NCBI GenBank assembly: GCA_005281725.1
Contig: SSBO01000009.1
Location: 2,717,536-2,781,535, forward strand
Direction: 5' to 3'
Source of the DNA: Wuchereria bancrofti
Taxonomy: Eukaryota; Nematoda; Chromadorea; Rhabditida; Onchocercidae
DNA length: 64,000 bases
Shown one piece after another: positions 28,101-42,700 of this stretch; the stretch's first letter is position 1; every line of letters starts with the position of its first letter. The notes below the pieces were generated by a model. It ran no database searches. It was not told the DNA's origin and saw nothing but the letters and a program-made list of their open reading frames with translations. The position numbers were made by a program, and so were the translations under genes.

Positions 28101-30740
28101 AGATTCTTTCAGTACAATATGAATTTATTATTCTTTTGATAAGCATACGATGAGTGATAATGTTATCATCTACAGAAATGTACTATGACTAAATGATTAC
28201 GATCATTTCCTTTGATAATTTAACATCTACAAAAGACTTTCTAATTTTACTTTCTAAAAGTAAATTTTTATTTTCCTCTCTTCATTACTGCTTTCTTTTT
28301 ATTTTTTTACTTGTTTTGAAATTTCAATTTCTAAAAAACGATTTTTTTTTTGCTTTATTATTTTAAGCTTTGGGATAGTCTAAGAATGTGGAGAGATTCG
28401 ATCATTTTTATAATTTCAAATGAAAATTTCATATCTGTAAAGATGAACTTATTTTTCAAGGATCTATTACTGAACTACTCTCAATTGCTTTATTCTAAAA
28501 TGAATGTTAAAATGAAATGATAGTCAATATTAGCCTGATAATTGAGGCATTCATCTTTATAAGTTTTACCTTATTATATAGTTAAATGGTCCTTACATGA
28601 AATACTCATTCGTTTCAATCTTAATCTATCTTTATTCTACTTTACTAGTCTTATATATTACATGCAATATAGCCTTATTTTGATACTTAGTCTCTTTCCC
28701 TCTCTCTCTCTCTCTCTTTATCTCTCTCTATTCATATTTAAGGTTGGGAAAGCTGGAATAGCCTAAAGCGAAAGCGTTAGCTTTATAAAAGCTTTCAGGC
28801 TATTCAATGATTACTCGATTCAAGAAAACAAAGGCTTGTATACTTCAGTTAGACTTAAGTTTAGCCAAATATAAGTTTAATTTAGTGAGGAAAAAAGAAA
28901 AAAAAGAAAAGAAAGAAAAAAAGAAAAATAAGCAATGCACCTATTTCAAGGTTTTCTCATTTCCTTTAAATCATTTTAAAATTGAATTTATCTTATTGCA
29001 GCCATTTGTAAGCACATCTTCCATTTATCTGATTTCCGAAGGACAATTATATATTTTTGACATTTTTGTCCTTCTCTTCATTTTCATCCTCTTTTTCCTT
29101 CCCCTTTTCCTCCTCCTTCCTCCTTTTCCTTCCCCTCTTTCTCCTCCTTTTCCTTCTCCTTCCTCCTTTTCCTCCTCCTTTTCCTTCTTCTCCTCTTCCT
29201 CCTCCTTTTCCTTCTTCTCCTCTCCCTCCTCCTTTTCCTCCTCCTTTTTCTCCTCCTCCTTCTCCTCTTCTTCATTTCATTCCGTTCAAATATTTACGTT
29301 GAAGTTATTTTATTGAATCTAATGCCTATTTATGTTTACTTCTATCAAAACATCTATCAATCACATTTGCTAATACGATAGAAAGAATACATTCAGAATG
29401 ATTAAATTAAACTTACGTCATCCTGCTAGTTAATTGAAATATTTTTAGCTATTCCATTTAAAAAAAATATAGAATTCATGTTTTTTTTTGTTTTTTTCAT
29501 TACATAATAAGTTTCTACAATTTATAATATTTCATTCATCAATTCACTTTAGATAATTAATACAGCAATCAAAAAAAAAGAAAAGTCATTTATAAAAAAT
29601 TTTGCAGTGTAAGTTTTAAGTTCTAAAATTACTAAAAAAATTAATGATTTTAAGTTAAGTTTAAGATTATTTAAAAAGATAAAAGGTTTCTTTTTTTTAA
29701 AAAAAATGATAAAGGAAGGTAACGGATTTAAAAAAACGATCTCTTTTTCAATTTATTCATATAAAATTAGTGGTACAATAATTACTTTTTTAAATTACTC
29801 AGAGTTTAAGGTCAAAACTAATGAAATCATTAAAAAGAAGAAACGAAGCTTGGAATTACTAAAACAAAATGATACTTAAATTGTTTTTATGAAGTACTAG
29901 AAATCCTTTAACTTATTCCGAACTTCAAAACTAATTTTAACATTTGTAAGTACTTCAAAATTTTCAGCAGAATAAAACCTGAAAATGGAATCTTTGTTTT
30001 TTAAGTCGTATTCTCTTAAATGTTAAATCTTATGTCTTATCATTTCAGATTAATGAATTAATAAAATATGGGCATCTTAGTAGAAAATAACTATGCTAAT
30101 AACTAACAAATTTATGATGGATAAATTTGAGTTTTGTTTTTTGATAGGTAAAGATTAAATTTTTCGTTTTAGAATTTTAGTGAAGCAATTTTAGACGTTT
30201 TAAATTCATCTCTAACATAAATTCAAATTTTTGCTACATCTAAATTCTTTTATTTGAAAAAAATTATACAGACTATGGAATTTTGATGAATTGACGCAAT
30301 TATATGCAATAAAAATCTCATTTTTAATATGCAAATATTTTTACTGCCAATTTGCTTATTATTAGAAATATAAAAATTAAAAAAAAAAATTATTTCGACG
30401 ATAAGCATTAAAATTGCATAAAGAATTTTGCCTTTGCTAATGCAATTATCGAATTTTCCTTTTTTCGTTTTTTTTTAAATGAAGTAATTTTTTCTCGTTT
30501 TTCCACTCAATCATTCATCATTCAGTTTTTTTTTTTCTTTTTCACTTTATCTTCCAAAATTACTGTTTGTAGACACTTTTTTTTTAAATTTGATTTTTTT
30601 TTGAAATGAAGCTTAAACTTACTTAAATGTTAAATTTTAGTTGTGTCAGTAAACAATAAAATGAAAAAAAAAAGGAAGAGAAACAATGAAAATATTTTCT
30701 CTGTTTATGGCTTTTGCTTCTTTATAATGATGAAAAAGAC

Positions 30741-30771
<31 letters not shown>

Positions 30772-33700
30772 TTGAACAGAGATTTTTCTTGATAATTTGC
30801 ATTTTTGTTGTCCTTATTGAAACTCTTGAATGAAAAATACTGCACGAAACGATTGACATTTTGAAGGAAAAAAAAAATGAGAAAAAGAGGACAAGAAGAA
30901 ATAACTCAACTTACATCCGTTTTGTTCCATTCCATTTTCCTTTTTCATTTCTCTTTTTAAGTTTTTCTCTCTCTCTCTCTTTCTTTCTTTTTTCGCATAC
31001 TTTTCAAATAAAGTTAACACAATCATTTTACAACTAAGAAATCTTTCCTGAAATTTGATAATCATTTTTTGTCCTTAAATTATTAGGAAAATGCATTTGT
31101 TGAATTTTATATGCTTCTGTTTGAAATATTTCATTTAATTGTGTGTATCATTAATAGAATATGATTTAATTAATTCTGATAGATTTAAATCTGAATAATA
31201 ATGTAAGCTTTAACTTTCTCAATCGATTCCATTAAGATTTATTTTTCAAATATTTTTAGTTGAAAAGGAAAAATCAAAAAAGAGATTTAAAATAAATCTT
31301 AATAAAAAAAAAACTTGGTAATTTTAAAAGATTTTTAAATGTTAGTAGAAAATTCTTCTTTTATTTCACTTATTCAAATGGCGATAATTTCACTGTCCTA
31401 TCACTTAGCTCTTTTATTTGTGATATATTCTAATTACTAGCAAATTATTCTCTTTCTTCTTCTTTCCTTTCTTTTTTTTAAAAAAAGTTAGAGAATTTGG
31501 TACTATTTTTTCTTTTAACATCCATAGAAAATGTGAAAAAAACGTTGAAATTAGAAAATTTGATAATATTTTATTTATTTAATTTTTTTTCTCCGTTCAT
31601 TTTTTTGCTTCTTTTATTTGAAATAATAAGATACGGTATGAAATATTGGTTGCTTCTTAATTTCAAAAAAAAAAAATAGTTTTTTTCATAAAAGTTTCTG
31701 CATACACTGAAAAAATGTTTTGTGAATGAAAGTGAAATTGNNNNNNNNNNNNNNNNNNNNNTTCATTTTTTTGCTTCTTTTATTTGAAATAATAAGATAC
31801 GGTATGAAATATTGGTTGCTTCTTAATTTCAAAAAAAAAAAATAGTTTTTTTCATAAAAGTTTCTGCATACACTGAAAAAATGTTTTGTGAATGAAAGTG
31901 AAATTGAAAATTTTGTTAAATTTCAATATATTTCATATTTTTGTTAAACTGTAACTTCTTCCATATCAAATATAGTTTGAAAATTAAACAAAAGTAAAAG
32001 GAATCCAAAATATAAGTGCTCATTTCAATATTAGATAACAATTAAGGACGAATTCATTTGTTTTTATTTTTAATTCCTTTTTTTAGCTAAAATATTGCTA
32101 TTTAATCTGTCAATAACGCTCCAAAGAATGACAAATATTTCGTACTTTATAACTGAAATATATGAAATTAAGCCTAAAAATAAAATCGCATAAAATGTAA
32201 AATATGTAAAAGAGATCTCAAATATTTGCTATGAAATATGTGCAAAATCATTCTAACATAAATTTTAGTTTATGTCATTTTAAAAGGAATAAAAAAAAAT
32301 ACAGAAGCAAAAAAGTAAAGTCGCATTACAATGGAAGGATTCTTTTTTTTTCTTTTGCGCCAAAAATTTTGTTAGCTAATTGAAAATTAAAGTACCTTCT
32401 ACAAAAAATTATTATGCAGTTTTAAATAGCATAAATAATTTTAAATCTTTTCTTTTGCTATCGTTGTGTTTTAATGAAATGTTGAATTTTTCAATTATTA
32501 AAATTTTTCGCAATGTTAAAATTTTACAACTGGCGACATTTCATGAAACGAAAAAAAATACGCTAATCTCTTGTCTTCTTCTATTCAAATATCAACCTTT
32601 TTTAGAGGTAGTTAAAAAGTGATAAATTTTTTTAATTTTACATCATTTTTCAAGTTTTTAAATTGAAATTGCATTTTAGAAGTGTTTCAACAAATGTAGA
32701 TGCTTTATTTTTAATTAAATTTTAGGAAATGTTATCAAATTATTAGTTGTATGAAAATGAGGGAAAAATTTAGTTAAGTATTATCAAATTATCGTCTTCT
32801 CTAGGTAATAGCAATGTTTATCCACAATTTCTAGGATTATTATATTAGCTAATTGAGTGAATAAAAAAGGAAAAGAAAACTCATTTTCTTGTAATTTATT
32901 TTTGTCCATTTCTCATCATCCATCTACTTGAATAATCAGAAATTTTACAATTTATATCTTATTTTAAGTCTAGACGCTATTTTAAAAGTCTAATATTATT
33001 TGAAATGAGATTTAAGTAATATTTTAATTTGTTAACCTTTTGTCTTTCAATTTAAACAACTTTATTGTTTAAATAAAATGTTGAGCTAAATGATTATAAT
33101 CATTTTTCTTTTCAATTCTTATCTTTAGTGGAATTTGTCAGCTTATTTGTTTATTGTTTAAAATGATGTAAGTAATTTAAATTTTCAATTTAATTGCTAT
33201 TCAATTATTTTTCAGGATCACAACACGTACATCGTATTGGTTCACCTCGTCTTGTTCATATGTCATCATATTCAAGTTCAACCGGAAGAAAGAATTCATT
33301 CATGAATAATGCTCCGGTAAAGGATACTGTTAATGACTGGATGGTTTGTTTCGTGTCATTTTTTTTAATTTCATTTTAGAAATTATGAATTTGTTCTTTT
33401 TGATTTATATATACAATTAGTACCAAATTCAGGCATTTCAATTAAAGAAATGCTTTGCAATATTTTATATAAAAATTTAATTAAATATGCTTTTAATGGG
33501 TAATGTTTTACAAAATTTCGTTGTAAAATAAAAATATTAAAATTAGAATTTTGAATTTTCAGCAATAGTACATAATAAGAGAAGATTAATCTTAAAGCTG
33601 AAAACATTTTAAGCATTGAAGAGAAAAATTAAACTGATATAGCTGCTATTTTTTTCTTCTCTTCTAAAATTATTTTTTTTTTAAATTATTTTTTTCCTTC

Positions 33701-36700
33701 TGTTCTAAAATTGCTATTTTTTCTTCTATTCTAAAATTAAATAAACCTTACTAAATCAAATAATAAAATTTCCTGACATTTACCAATTTTTTTTTTTACT
33801 AAGCATAATTTTCTCATTAGGAATGATAATTGTTGCTAAAAATTTTCGTTTATTTCAAATAAAATTCTTATCTTTCATAATTGTTTCTATCACTTAATAC
33901 TGTGAAATTTTGAAAATGTATAGTTGAAATGGACGAATTTATTAATTAAGAAAGATGTAATGGATAATTTTTCCGATAATTTTCAAACTTACACTTTTTT
34001 TTGATACAATTGAATTAAAATAATATATTAGTAGCACTGATAAAATCAATCATGCATAGATTATATAATTTGAAATTAATCTATAAAATGGGAAGATTAA
34101 TAAAATGGAATCAAGATGATATTTGATTTTGGTGAATAAGTAGTAGTGGTAGTATTGATTATGTTTAAATTTTCTGTCAATTTACTATTATATATTCCAT
34201 TTCTATGCAATTACTTTTATTCAATGAATGTTACATTCCATTTCCGATTCAAATCATAAATATAGCACTGCTTATGATAGCGTAAATTCCAATAATAAGC
34301 TAATTTGTTAGTTGTAGCACATTTATATTACATTTATATATTACATATATTACACTATTACATTTATATCTAATCTCAAACAATTCCCGTACAGCATTTA
34401 TTCCTGAATAGATAATTCCCGCATATTACTTATTACTGAATAGTGAATTCCCGCATATTACTTATCCCTGGGCAGAGAATTCCCTCAATCACTTCTTTCT
34501 GAACAGAGAATGCCCGCACATTACTCACTCTCAACCAGGAAATTCCCGCAATCACTTCTTTCTGAATAGAGAATGCCCGCACATTACTCACTCTGAATCA
34601 GGAAATTCCCGCAATCACTTCTTTCTAAATGGAGAATGCCCGTACATTACTCACTCTCAACCAGGAAATTCCCGCGTATCACCCACTTCCAACCAGGAAA
34701 TTCCCGCATATCACTTCTTTCTGAATGGAGAATGCCCGTACATTACTCACTCTCAACCAGGAAATTCCCGCATATCGCTCATTTTCAACCAGGAAATTCC
34801 CGCATATCACCCACTTCCAACCAGGAAATTCCCGCAATAACTTCTTTCTGAATAGAGAATGCCCGCACATTACTCACTGTCAATTCCTGCACATTACTCA
34901 TTCGTAACGTAAAATATTTCAAATATTTTTGCACTTTGCTACTCTCTAAGCTAAATTGACAATGATAGTCTTAAAAACTGCTTCCAAATTGAGAAGAAAA
35001 ATCTTTTTTCTTTTTTTTTTCTTTGCATATATTCGCATTCTTTTCCTAAAAAGCATTCCTTCCTTTATTGCTAAATATTACTCAAATTTATCATATCTGT
35101 TTCAAAAAAAAAAAAAAAACCTTTCCAAATAATATTAACAAATTTTCCGTTTATTCCAAAATATCTCAGACATTTTGTCGCAATCTTAAAAAAAAAAATG
35201 ATGGCAGAAAAAAATTGATAAAAATAATTTTAGTAAGAATTTTTAGCATATTTCATCATAGTTTAGTGGAAAAAATAATAATTCGAAATTTTTGATTTGT
35301 TCTTTGTTTGCTAAAGAAATATTTGAAGCTACTTTGTTAAGAAGCAAAACTCTAAAGCTTTTGAGCAACTAAATGCCTCCATGTTTTGCTTTTTTTCTTC
35401 CTTCGATGAATTCTTTTTTTTTTTAAAAATACTTTCAATTGATTCGTTGTGATGTTTGCTGCTCTATGCGAAGCTTTTGGTTTATTATTATTTCAAGCAT
35501 TTTGATTAATTGTGAATGCTTAGTTTATCAGTATAATTTTAACTTAGCTATTTTTTACTTTTATTTTTAATACATTCTTATTTTTTACTTCACTTAATCC
35601 GAAAATCTAAAACACTGAATAAAGTATATCCGTTAAGAAAGTAAGACTAAGACTACATTTAGCTCTTTTAATCTATTCTAGGAAAATCTATGCAAAATTT
35701 CACTGTATTTAAACATTGGTCAAATTATTTGAGCAAATAATACGCTACACTGTTACCATCTATTCCTAATTTCACCTAACATTTCAATTTTTCATTTATT
35801 AATAAAATATTTTGAATTTATATTCATTCAATTTAGTTTTTTCAGATATTGTAGGAAGAGTTGAATAATAAATGGAAAAAAACTTTGTTAATACAGTTAA
35901 TTAATTTTGATTTGCATAATTTTATAAAATTGATGTTTACAAGTTTTGAGGAATATTTTGCTAATTGTTTCCATAAATTTTCTATCAATGAAGCACAAAA
36001 AGCACTATCTATTCGTTTATCCATCAATCATTTTAGTTGCTTCAATAAGTTTAGAACAATTCGCTGCATGCATGCATGCATTTATAATGCGTGCATTTTT
36101 TGTCGTCTCTTTGCTTAATTTCATCCTTTCTTTTTGAACCAATAAGCTAAACTTTTCTTGTTTACTAATTACTAAATAAGTAAGCTTAACAAAATTTTTT
36201 TGGAATTAATTTTAGGATTAGTTTAAGCTTTCTTTTCTATTTTATTAACTCACTCTTTTTTATCTTTTCTTATTATATTCATATTTTGGTAGACTTTTTC
36301 AGGTTTTCTTCTTCAATTATAACCTACAACAAATATTACAATAATAGTTTGTTAAAAATTTGCAATATTTGTTATGAAATTTTTTTTTTTATTTTCCAGT
36401 TTATTATTTTACATAATTCGATTTGTTATTTTGCCTAATCTTTACATAATTTCAATTCTTCTAATCAATGTATACTTATCAACAAGAATAAGTTTGTTTC
36501 CAATTTGCTTATATTATTTAATAGAACGACATGACTGATTAAATTTCATAAAATGTACTTTCAAAAGTATTCGTATTGGAGAAAAATGTCTCAAAATTTG
36601 ATTGAAACCAATTTTACTCTTTTTCTTCTCTTTCCCTTCATCCAATTTTGATATTGAAATTCAAATTGAAAAATAAAAAAGAGAGAAGCAAGCTTTTTAA

Positions 36701-39700
36701 CTAGTATTAAACTATAGTAGACGGTTAATGTTTAGTGAAAAGCAAAAAACAAAGTAATAGAAAACTGCTTGGAAAAATTTTTTTGAGAAAAATTTCATTA
36801 ATCAGAAAAAACTAAAAGCCTTAGAAAGGAAGCATTGTACTTTTCAAAATATTTGAAAGAGTAAAAAATTAAAAGAAAAAAAAGCTCAACATTAGGTGTA
36901 TTTTTTGTCATACTTCTCTTCAACTAAGCTAGAGCAAAATTACTTTTCTAATTTTCCTGAAATGTGTATTTGCCAGAAGCGTTCCAACAACCAAAACCTT
37001 TTTCTTCTTTTTTATTTTTTTCATTAATATTATGACTACTTGAAAATTATTCCTATTTTGAAATCCTTTTTTTTTCCTGTCTCATGTAGATATCTTCAAA
37101 TTAAACTGCATTTAAATAATAAATTCATTTTATGCTATTTTGTTATCCACAAACATAGAGTTTTGAAAAATTTTTGTGTTTAATTATCATTGCTTAAAAT
37201 TTTTGGAATTTTCACACTTTTATAAAAATTATTTTCATCATATCTACTATAAATTATGTCATATAGTAATTTAATTAATTGAATAGTGAAAATCTCAATG
37301 TGCTAATTTCAAAATCATTTGAGCGAGAAAAATTTGCTTAATTAGAATTTTTCTGACAGAAATTGAAAAAGGCTTTTTTTTTGATCCTTGAACCGATTAT
37401 TTCATGAATAATTTATAATATTTTATGGTGCTATCAGGATTTTCTAGCTTTACCTGAAAATTTTTCATTATGATAGATGAAAATATCGTTAAAGTTAAAT
37501 GCTAAATATTTACTTCTTTGTGATAAACATTTATTATCATTTCAGAAATTTTTTTAATGTGATTATTTTGATAATTTCAGTTTGACTATTATGATAATTT
37601 AATAATTATTTTAACCACAGCTTAAAATTATTGAAATGTTTATAAATGAGAGAATTATAGAAAAAATTCTTCTTTATACTAAGACTAACAATTCCTTAGT
37701 GTACTTTCTAGACAAACAACAAGCGATCTATTTGACAAAATTTCTAAATAGTAAAATTTAAAATCGAAATACAATTGCTATTTTCAACAAGTTTATAATA
37801 TAAGAATAAAATATTCTTTATTCATTTCTACTAACTAACATATTTCAAAATTTATATAATAAAATCAACAGTGAAATCCTTTGTGCATTATTATTCGCAT
37901 TTTTTGACAAGAAAACCTTTAAAAAAATGATAATAGCTTTACTCACAATTATTTATTTATTTTATTTGTTTATTTTTTTTAGAAATACAATTTTTTTTTC
38001 AATAAATTGCTGATTAACAAATAATCTTTTTTTTGGCATTTATCAAAAAAAAAATTTTTTTTCTTCTAAATTTTATAATTTTATAGTCTATGTTTTTGTT
38101 ATTATCGAAAAATCAATATTCTCCGATACTAACCAACAAAAACTCACTTATATTTCATGCATTTTTTTATTTATAAATCGCTAATGTCATTGCTATCTTT
38201 TTAACATTTCATTTACTTATATCCAATAACATTTCGTATTGTAGTGGAAAATATTTTTTTTTTTTAGAAATTTTGATTTTTTTGATATTTTTATATATTT
38301 TTTTATTCTCTTTTTTTTGTTTTTTTTTCATTTTCATTTTTTTCTTCTATTTTAGGCAACCTCTAAAGAAGGTTTTATTGAAGCAGAAGGTTCTGGTTGT
38401 GTGGAATTTGAAGAGCAGGAAAAATGTCAAATTACTGATCTCGACCGTACCGGTAAGTATTTTAATTCTAATTTTTCCTAACAGTTTACTGGACATTGTC
38501 CATTTATGTATGGCAAATTTTTTAATTCATTTTCTAACAATTCACTGGGTATTGTCCACTTATTCACAGTATTTTAATGTTAATTTTTTCTAATAATTTA
38601 CTGAACATTATCTGTTTACTTATGGTAAGTATTTTAATTCTAATTTTTTCTAACACTTTAATGGACGTTGTCCATTTATGTGCATATTTATGATTTCAGA
38701 TTATAATTTACATTTTAATTTCACATTCTACGAACATTTCTTCATATATATGTCTTTTTGCCACAATGTTATATTAAATAAATAGATTATACTTTATGAA
38801 ATATATTTTACATTTAAAAAAATATATATATTTCTACGCTACACATTTATGCGCAAAATGTAGCGCATATGTCTACTGAACTCATATGTGCTTATATGAT
38901 ATAAAACATTGAATATAGGACCAATTAATTATTAGTTTGATAATAATTAGTTATGATTGTGATTGTAATTATTCAAAGTGTAAACTTTCTGTTTCATTTT
39001 ATTCATTAAGCATTTTTTAACTCCGTAAAGCTTCTTTTTATAATATTTAGAAAAAAAAAATGTTATATGCATGTTTTATTTGTTTTATACTTTGTTAGAG
39101 TAACTTAGAAAATTTTTTTTTTCAAAAATTTAATTTTATTAAGAAAAAAAGAATGGGTTGCTCATTTTTCAAATATAATAAACTAAAGATAATTTAAGAA
39201 AAGATTAAAGTTTATTGAGATTTTAATGAAGTATGATAGAATGCAAGAAGAATGACAAAATCATCTCTCTTTTTCTTTAATTGGGAATGTACACTTCAAA
39301 TCGAAATTTACATGTAAATTGCAGGATAATAACATTTAAATAAGCTTTTATGGAACTCTGAAATCTATTGGGACTATTTTAAAAAAGCATATATGTGCAT
39401 CATTTTTTTTTTTCCACACAATTTATTCAGAATTTTGCTGAAGATAATTTGAAGATGAATTGCGCAGATTAACTTTGATAATTGCGCAATCGATTTTAGC
39501 ATTTTAAATAGTTTCTAACAATTGTTATGCCTATAAGATAAAAATTAAATAAGTTTGAGAGGAAAGTTAAGTAAGTCTGAAGTGAAAGTTAGTTAAGTAC
39601 GAGGAGAAAGTTAACTAAGTTTAGGAAGAAAGTTAGATAAGTCATAATGTTGATGGTAACGATGAAAAAAATGAATGATCCTTTAAATAAATTCATAAAC

Positions 39701-42700
39701 TAAGAAAGTTCAATTTTAGACTTCAATTTTTTTTTTTTTTTTTTGACGAGTATTTTGATTTTTTTTTACTCTTACATCTTTAATGTAGTAATGCCTAAGG
39801 TAAATTATTAAGTTAAGAATAAATGCAGCAAATTTATAGAAGTTTGTAAATTGTAAACAGTAAATACAAATTAGCAAATAATAAATATATGATAAAATTA
39901 CATAAAATGACCAGTTAATTAATTATACTTAATCAGGCATGAAATAATATGTACCATTACCAATAATTTTAATCATGCTGATAATTCTTTTTTTTTTTTT
40001 AAATTATACTTCGTTTTATTAAAACTACTTCATAATATAGTTGAGGCAATAAGATTCCTTTTATCATCGATGATGATGATAAGCATAAAATATAAAATAT
40101 GATATTATCATGATAGCATATCATTCATTTCAATAATAGCTATTAAAATTAACGAAGCATTTTTAACTTAATAACTATTTCCTATATTTCATTTCTTTTT
40201 TTTTCATCCTTATTTCTTAATTTGAAGCATTTTTCAAATATTGATAAGTAAGCCATCTTATTACTCTTTTTTAAAAACCTTTTGGCTTTTCACATCATTC
40301 TCTCTCTCTCCCTCTCTCTTTCTCCCTACAAAATATCTGTTTCCCTTTTCCCGTGGGAATTTCATGACAAAAAGAAAAAAAATTTTTTTTTTTGCAAGAA
40401 AGCAATAGAAGTAAACAGAAAATTGTGTTGATTCAAATCAAAAAAATTTGTTTTTTTTTTCTTTCCGTGAATTCTTCTGTTTCCTTTTTTTGAATTTCTT
40501 CTTCTATCCTTATTAACTTTTACTTCTTACTTTTACTTCGTACTTTTTAACTTCATATTTCATCTTTTCCTTCTTTTACTAAAATTATTCATATCTTTTG
40601 AGTTGATTTTTTTTTCATTCTCTTCTCTTCATTATGTAATTTTAATTTATTACTGTTTAATTTATTATTTGTAAATGAATTTCATGGCAAAATTTCTGAT
40701 CAAATTTAACAATAATGAATTTTCTGTTAAAATGTTTAATTAATTCATTCATATTTTATACTAGTTGTAAGTAACATTGATAAGTGTTAATATTGATAAT
40801 TTTAATGATATTTAAGCTTTTAAACAGAAATTATTGATTCTATGAAAGATTATGTATTTTTAATTAATAAACAACAAATCCTGTATATCGCTGCTTTGGA
40901 ATCTAATTTAATCCTTAAATGATAATGTGATAAATGATAATAGATTTTATTGTTACTGACCACTGATATAACATTTTATCAAATGAATTGAGTTTTATAA
41001 GTGCGATTTTTGATAATTGAAAGAGAAAATAAGTTGTTTTTTTCAAATAAAGTTTTAAGATCATTATAAATCATTATAATGAGTGTATATTTTAGGATTT
41101 CATGTTTAACAAGAGTAATCTAAAATTTTATCAATTATAATTCAACAACATAAAATGGTGTTATTTAAGAGTATTTAAGTATTAAACTTTTAAAATCGTT
41201 GTTGGTTCCTTTATTTTATTATTGAGGATAAACAAAAGCAATTTTAAAATTTGAAATTAATAATTACATATTAATTGGTTTCTTCTTTGCTGAATGATAT
41301 TTTGAAATGCTAACATAACTTTTGTAATATATCAAATTAGTTCGAAATTATTCCTTTTTTGATAAAAGTATGTAAAATTGGTTTTATTGCTGTGACTTTA
41401 ATTTTTTTTTTTTGATTTTAATATTTTTTCTGAAATTCATCAATAATTGAATAAATTTGGTTAGAAATATTCGATGGCAAAATACTGCCATCTAATTTAT
41501 TTTCCGCTAATTAGGATTACTTTTTTTTTTTCTTTGACTTCTTTATATAATTAATGTTCGATAAGGAAAATTTTGCTATACTTTTTATTTTTTTTACTTG
41601 TCTAGTCCATATACTTGTCTGGTTTTTGCTCCTGGCCTGTACACTTGTCTAATTTCTTCTAGTCCATATACTTAATTCTTATAATCTATGTACATTTCAA
41701 ATCATTTCAAAATATAAAAATTAAGTTATAGACATTTTATACAAATGAAATAATTGCCATTTCCCTGTTAGCACCAATTTTTCCATTTGTTATAAAATTA
41801 TAAATTTTTTGATTTCAATAGAACAGAAATATTTAAAATTCAATTTAACACACAGACGTGTAAAATTCTTGTTTTAATTAAATTGTCATAACTTAATTTT
41901 TTTTTAACTTAATTTTTGACTCTTTCTTATATTTTTCGCTAACATTCAATATTTTTTGCTCTTTTTTTTCAGGAAATTTCAAACTTCTTTTGAAAAAAAC
42001 TCCTCTGAAGAAAAGAAGCATAAAAAATTATTCATTGAATTAAAAAAAAAAACTTTTCTGAAAAAAAGAAAAACTTTTAAAAAGACCATTTTTACAATAA
42101 TTAACATTTTCACTTCATTTAAGCTAAATATTTGTTAATATAAAAATATGTGGAAAAAGCTTAAAACGCATTACATTATCATTTCGTTTCTTTTTTTCTT
42201 TTATTTATAAAAACAACGATTAGCATTTATGTTAAAAAGAAAGTAAAAGTAAGAAATGGCTGAATTCCCAATTGGTTGGTTTTATTTCAAAATGTTGATT
42301 ACATCTAAAATTTTAAATATTTCAATGATGTATGAAAAAGAAATGGCGATCGGTCATCAATTGTTGAAATAAAACATATATATAAAATGACGTGTTAGAA
42401 AGATAAAATATTAAAAAAAAAAAACAGTGAATGAGAAGTGCGCTCTTCTTTTAAATGCTAAATGCGCTTCAATGTCGTACCAGTCTCCGCCTCATTTAAA
42501 TATACATTTAAAATATCTCTTATAGTTATAGATATTGTCCAACATTGATCGTAAAAAGCGATTTGTTTGCAAAAAAAAAAAAGAAAAAACGAAGAAAGGA
42601 AAAGATTATGAAAAATATATTTTGATTTTTTTTTAAGATGAAATACATAAATGAATTTGTTCATATCAATCAAATATGCTAATTAAGTAATGAAAATAAA

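Larger units (their letters stand above)
25195..33215 (+). other. nrx-1 intron 25 (8.0 kb)
   Basis: Separates LNS6 from the first stalk exon. No coding exon was recognised in it. It holds GA/CT microsatellites (about 25819-25843, 26036-26064, 27366-27413, 28692-28730, 30748-30773, 30966-30990), an uninterrupted pyrimidine tract (29087-29273) and an assembly gap (31741-31761). Short open frames over the GA and pyrimidine tracts are simple-repeat artefacts. Confidence 0.7.
33344..38355 (+). other. nrx-1 intron 26 (5.0 kb)
   Basis: No exon recognised. It holds a degenerate minisatellite (34380-34905) and a cluster of three overlapping TGCATG hexamers (36065-36078). The remaining sequence is AT-rich with poly-T and poly-A runs. 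Confidence 0.65.

Noticed and set aside
28807..29316. 169-codon ORF and antisense 63-codon Arg/Lys ORF
   Set aside because: Both are created by the pyrimidine tract and its flank. There is no start context, domain or splice relation to nrx-1.
34636..34907. Repetitive ORFs (STRKFPRITHFQPGNSR type) on both strands
   Set aside because: They arise from a minisatellite whose period is a multiple of three. They are open on both strands simultaneously, as expected for a repeat artefact.
38273..38593. 106-codon ORF overlapping exon 27
   Set aside because: It is in a different frame from the neurexin join. The short phase-0 exon 38356-38452 gives the conserved Cys-loop and proper splice sites.
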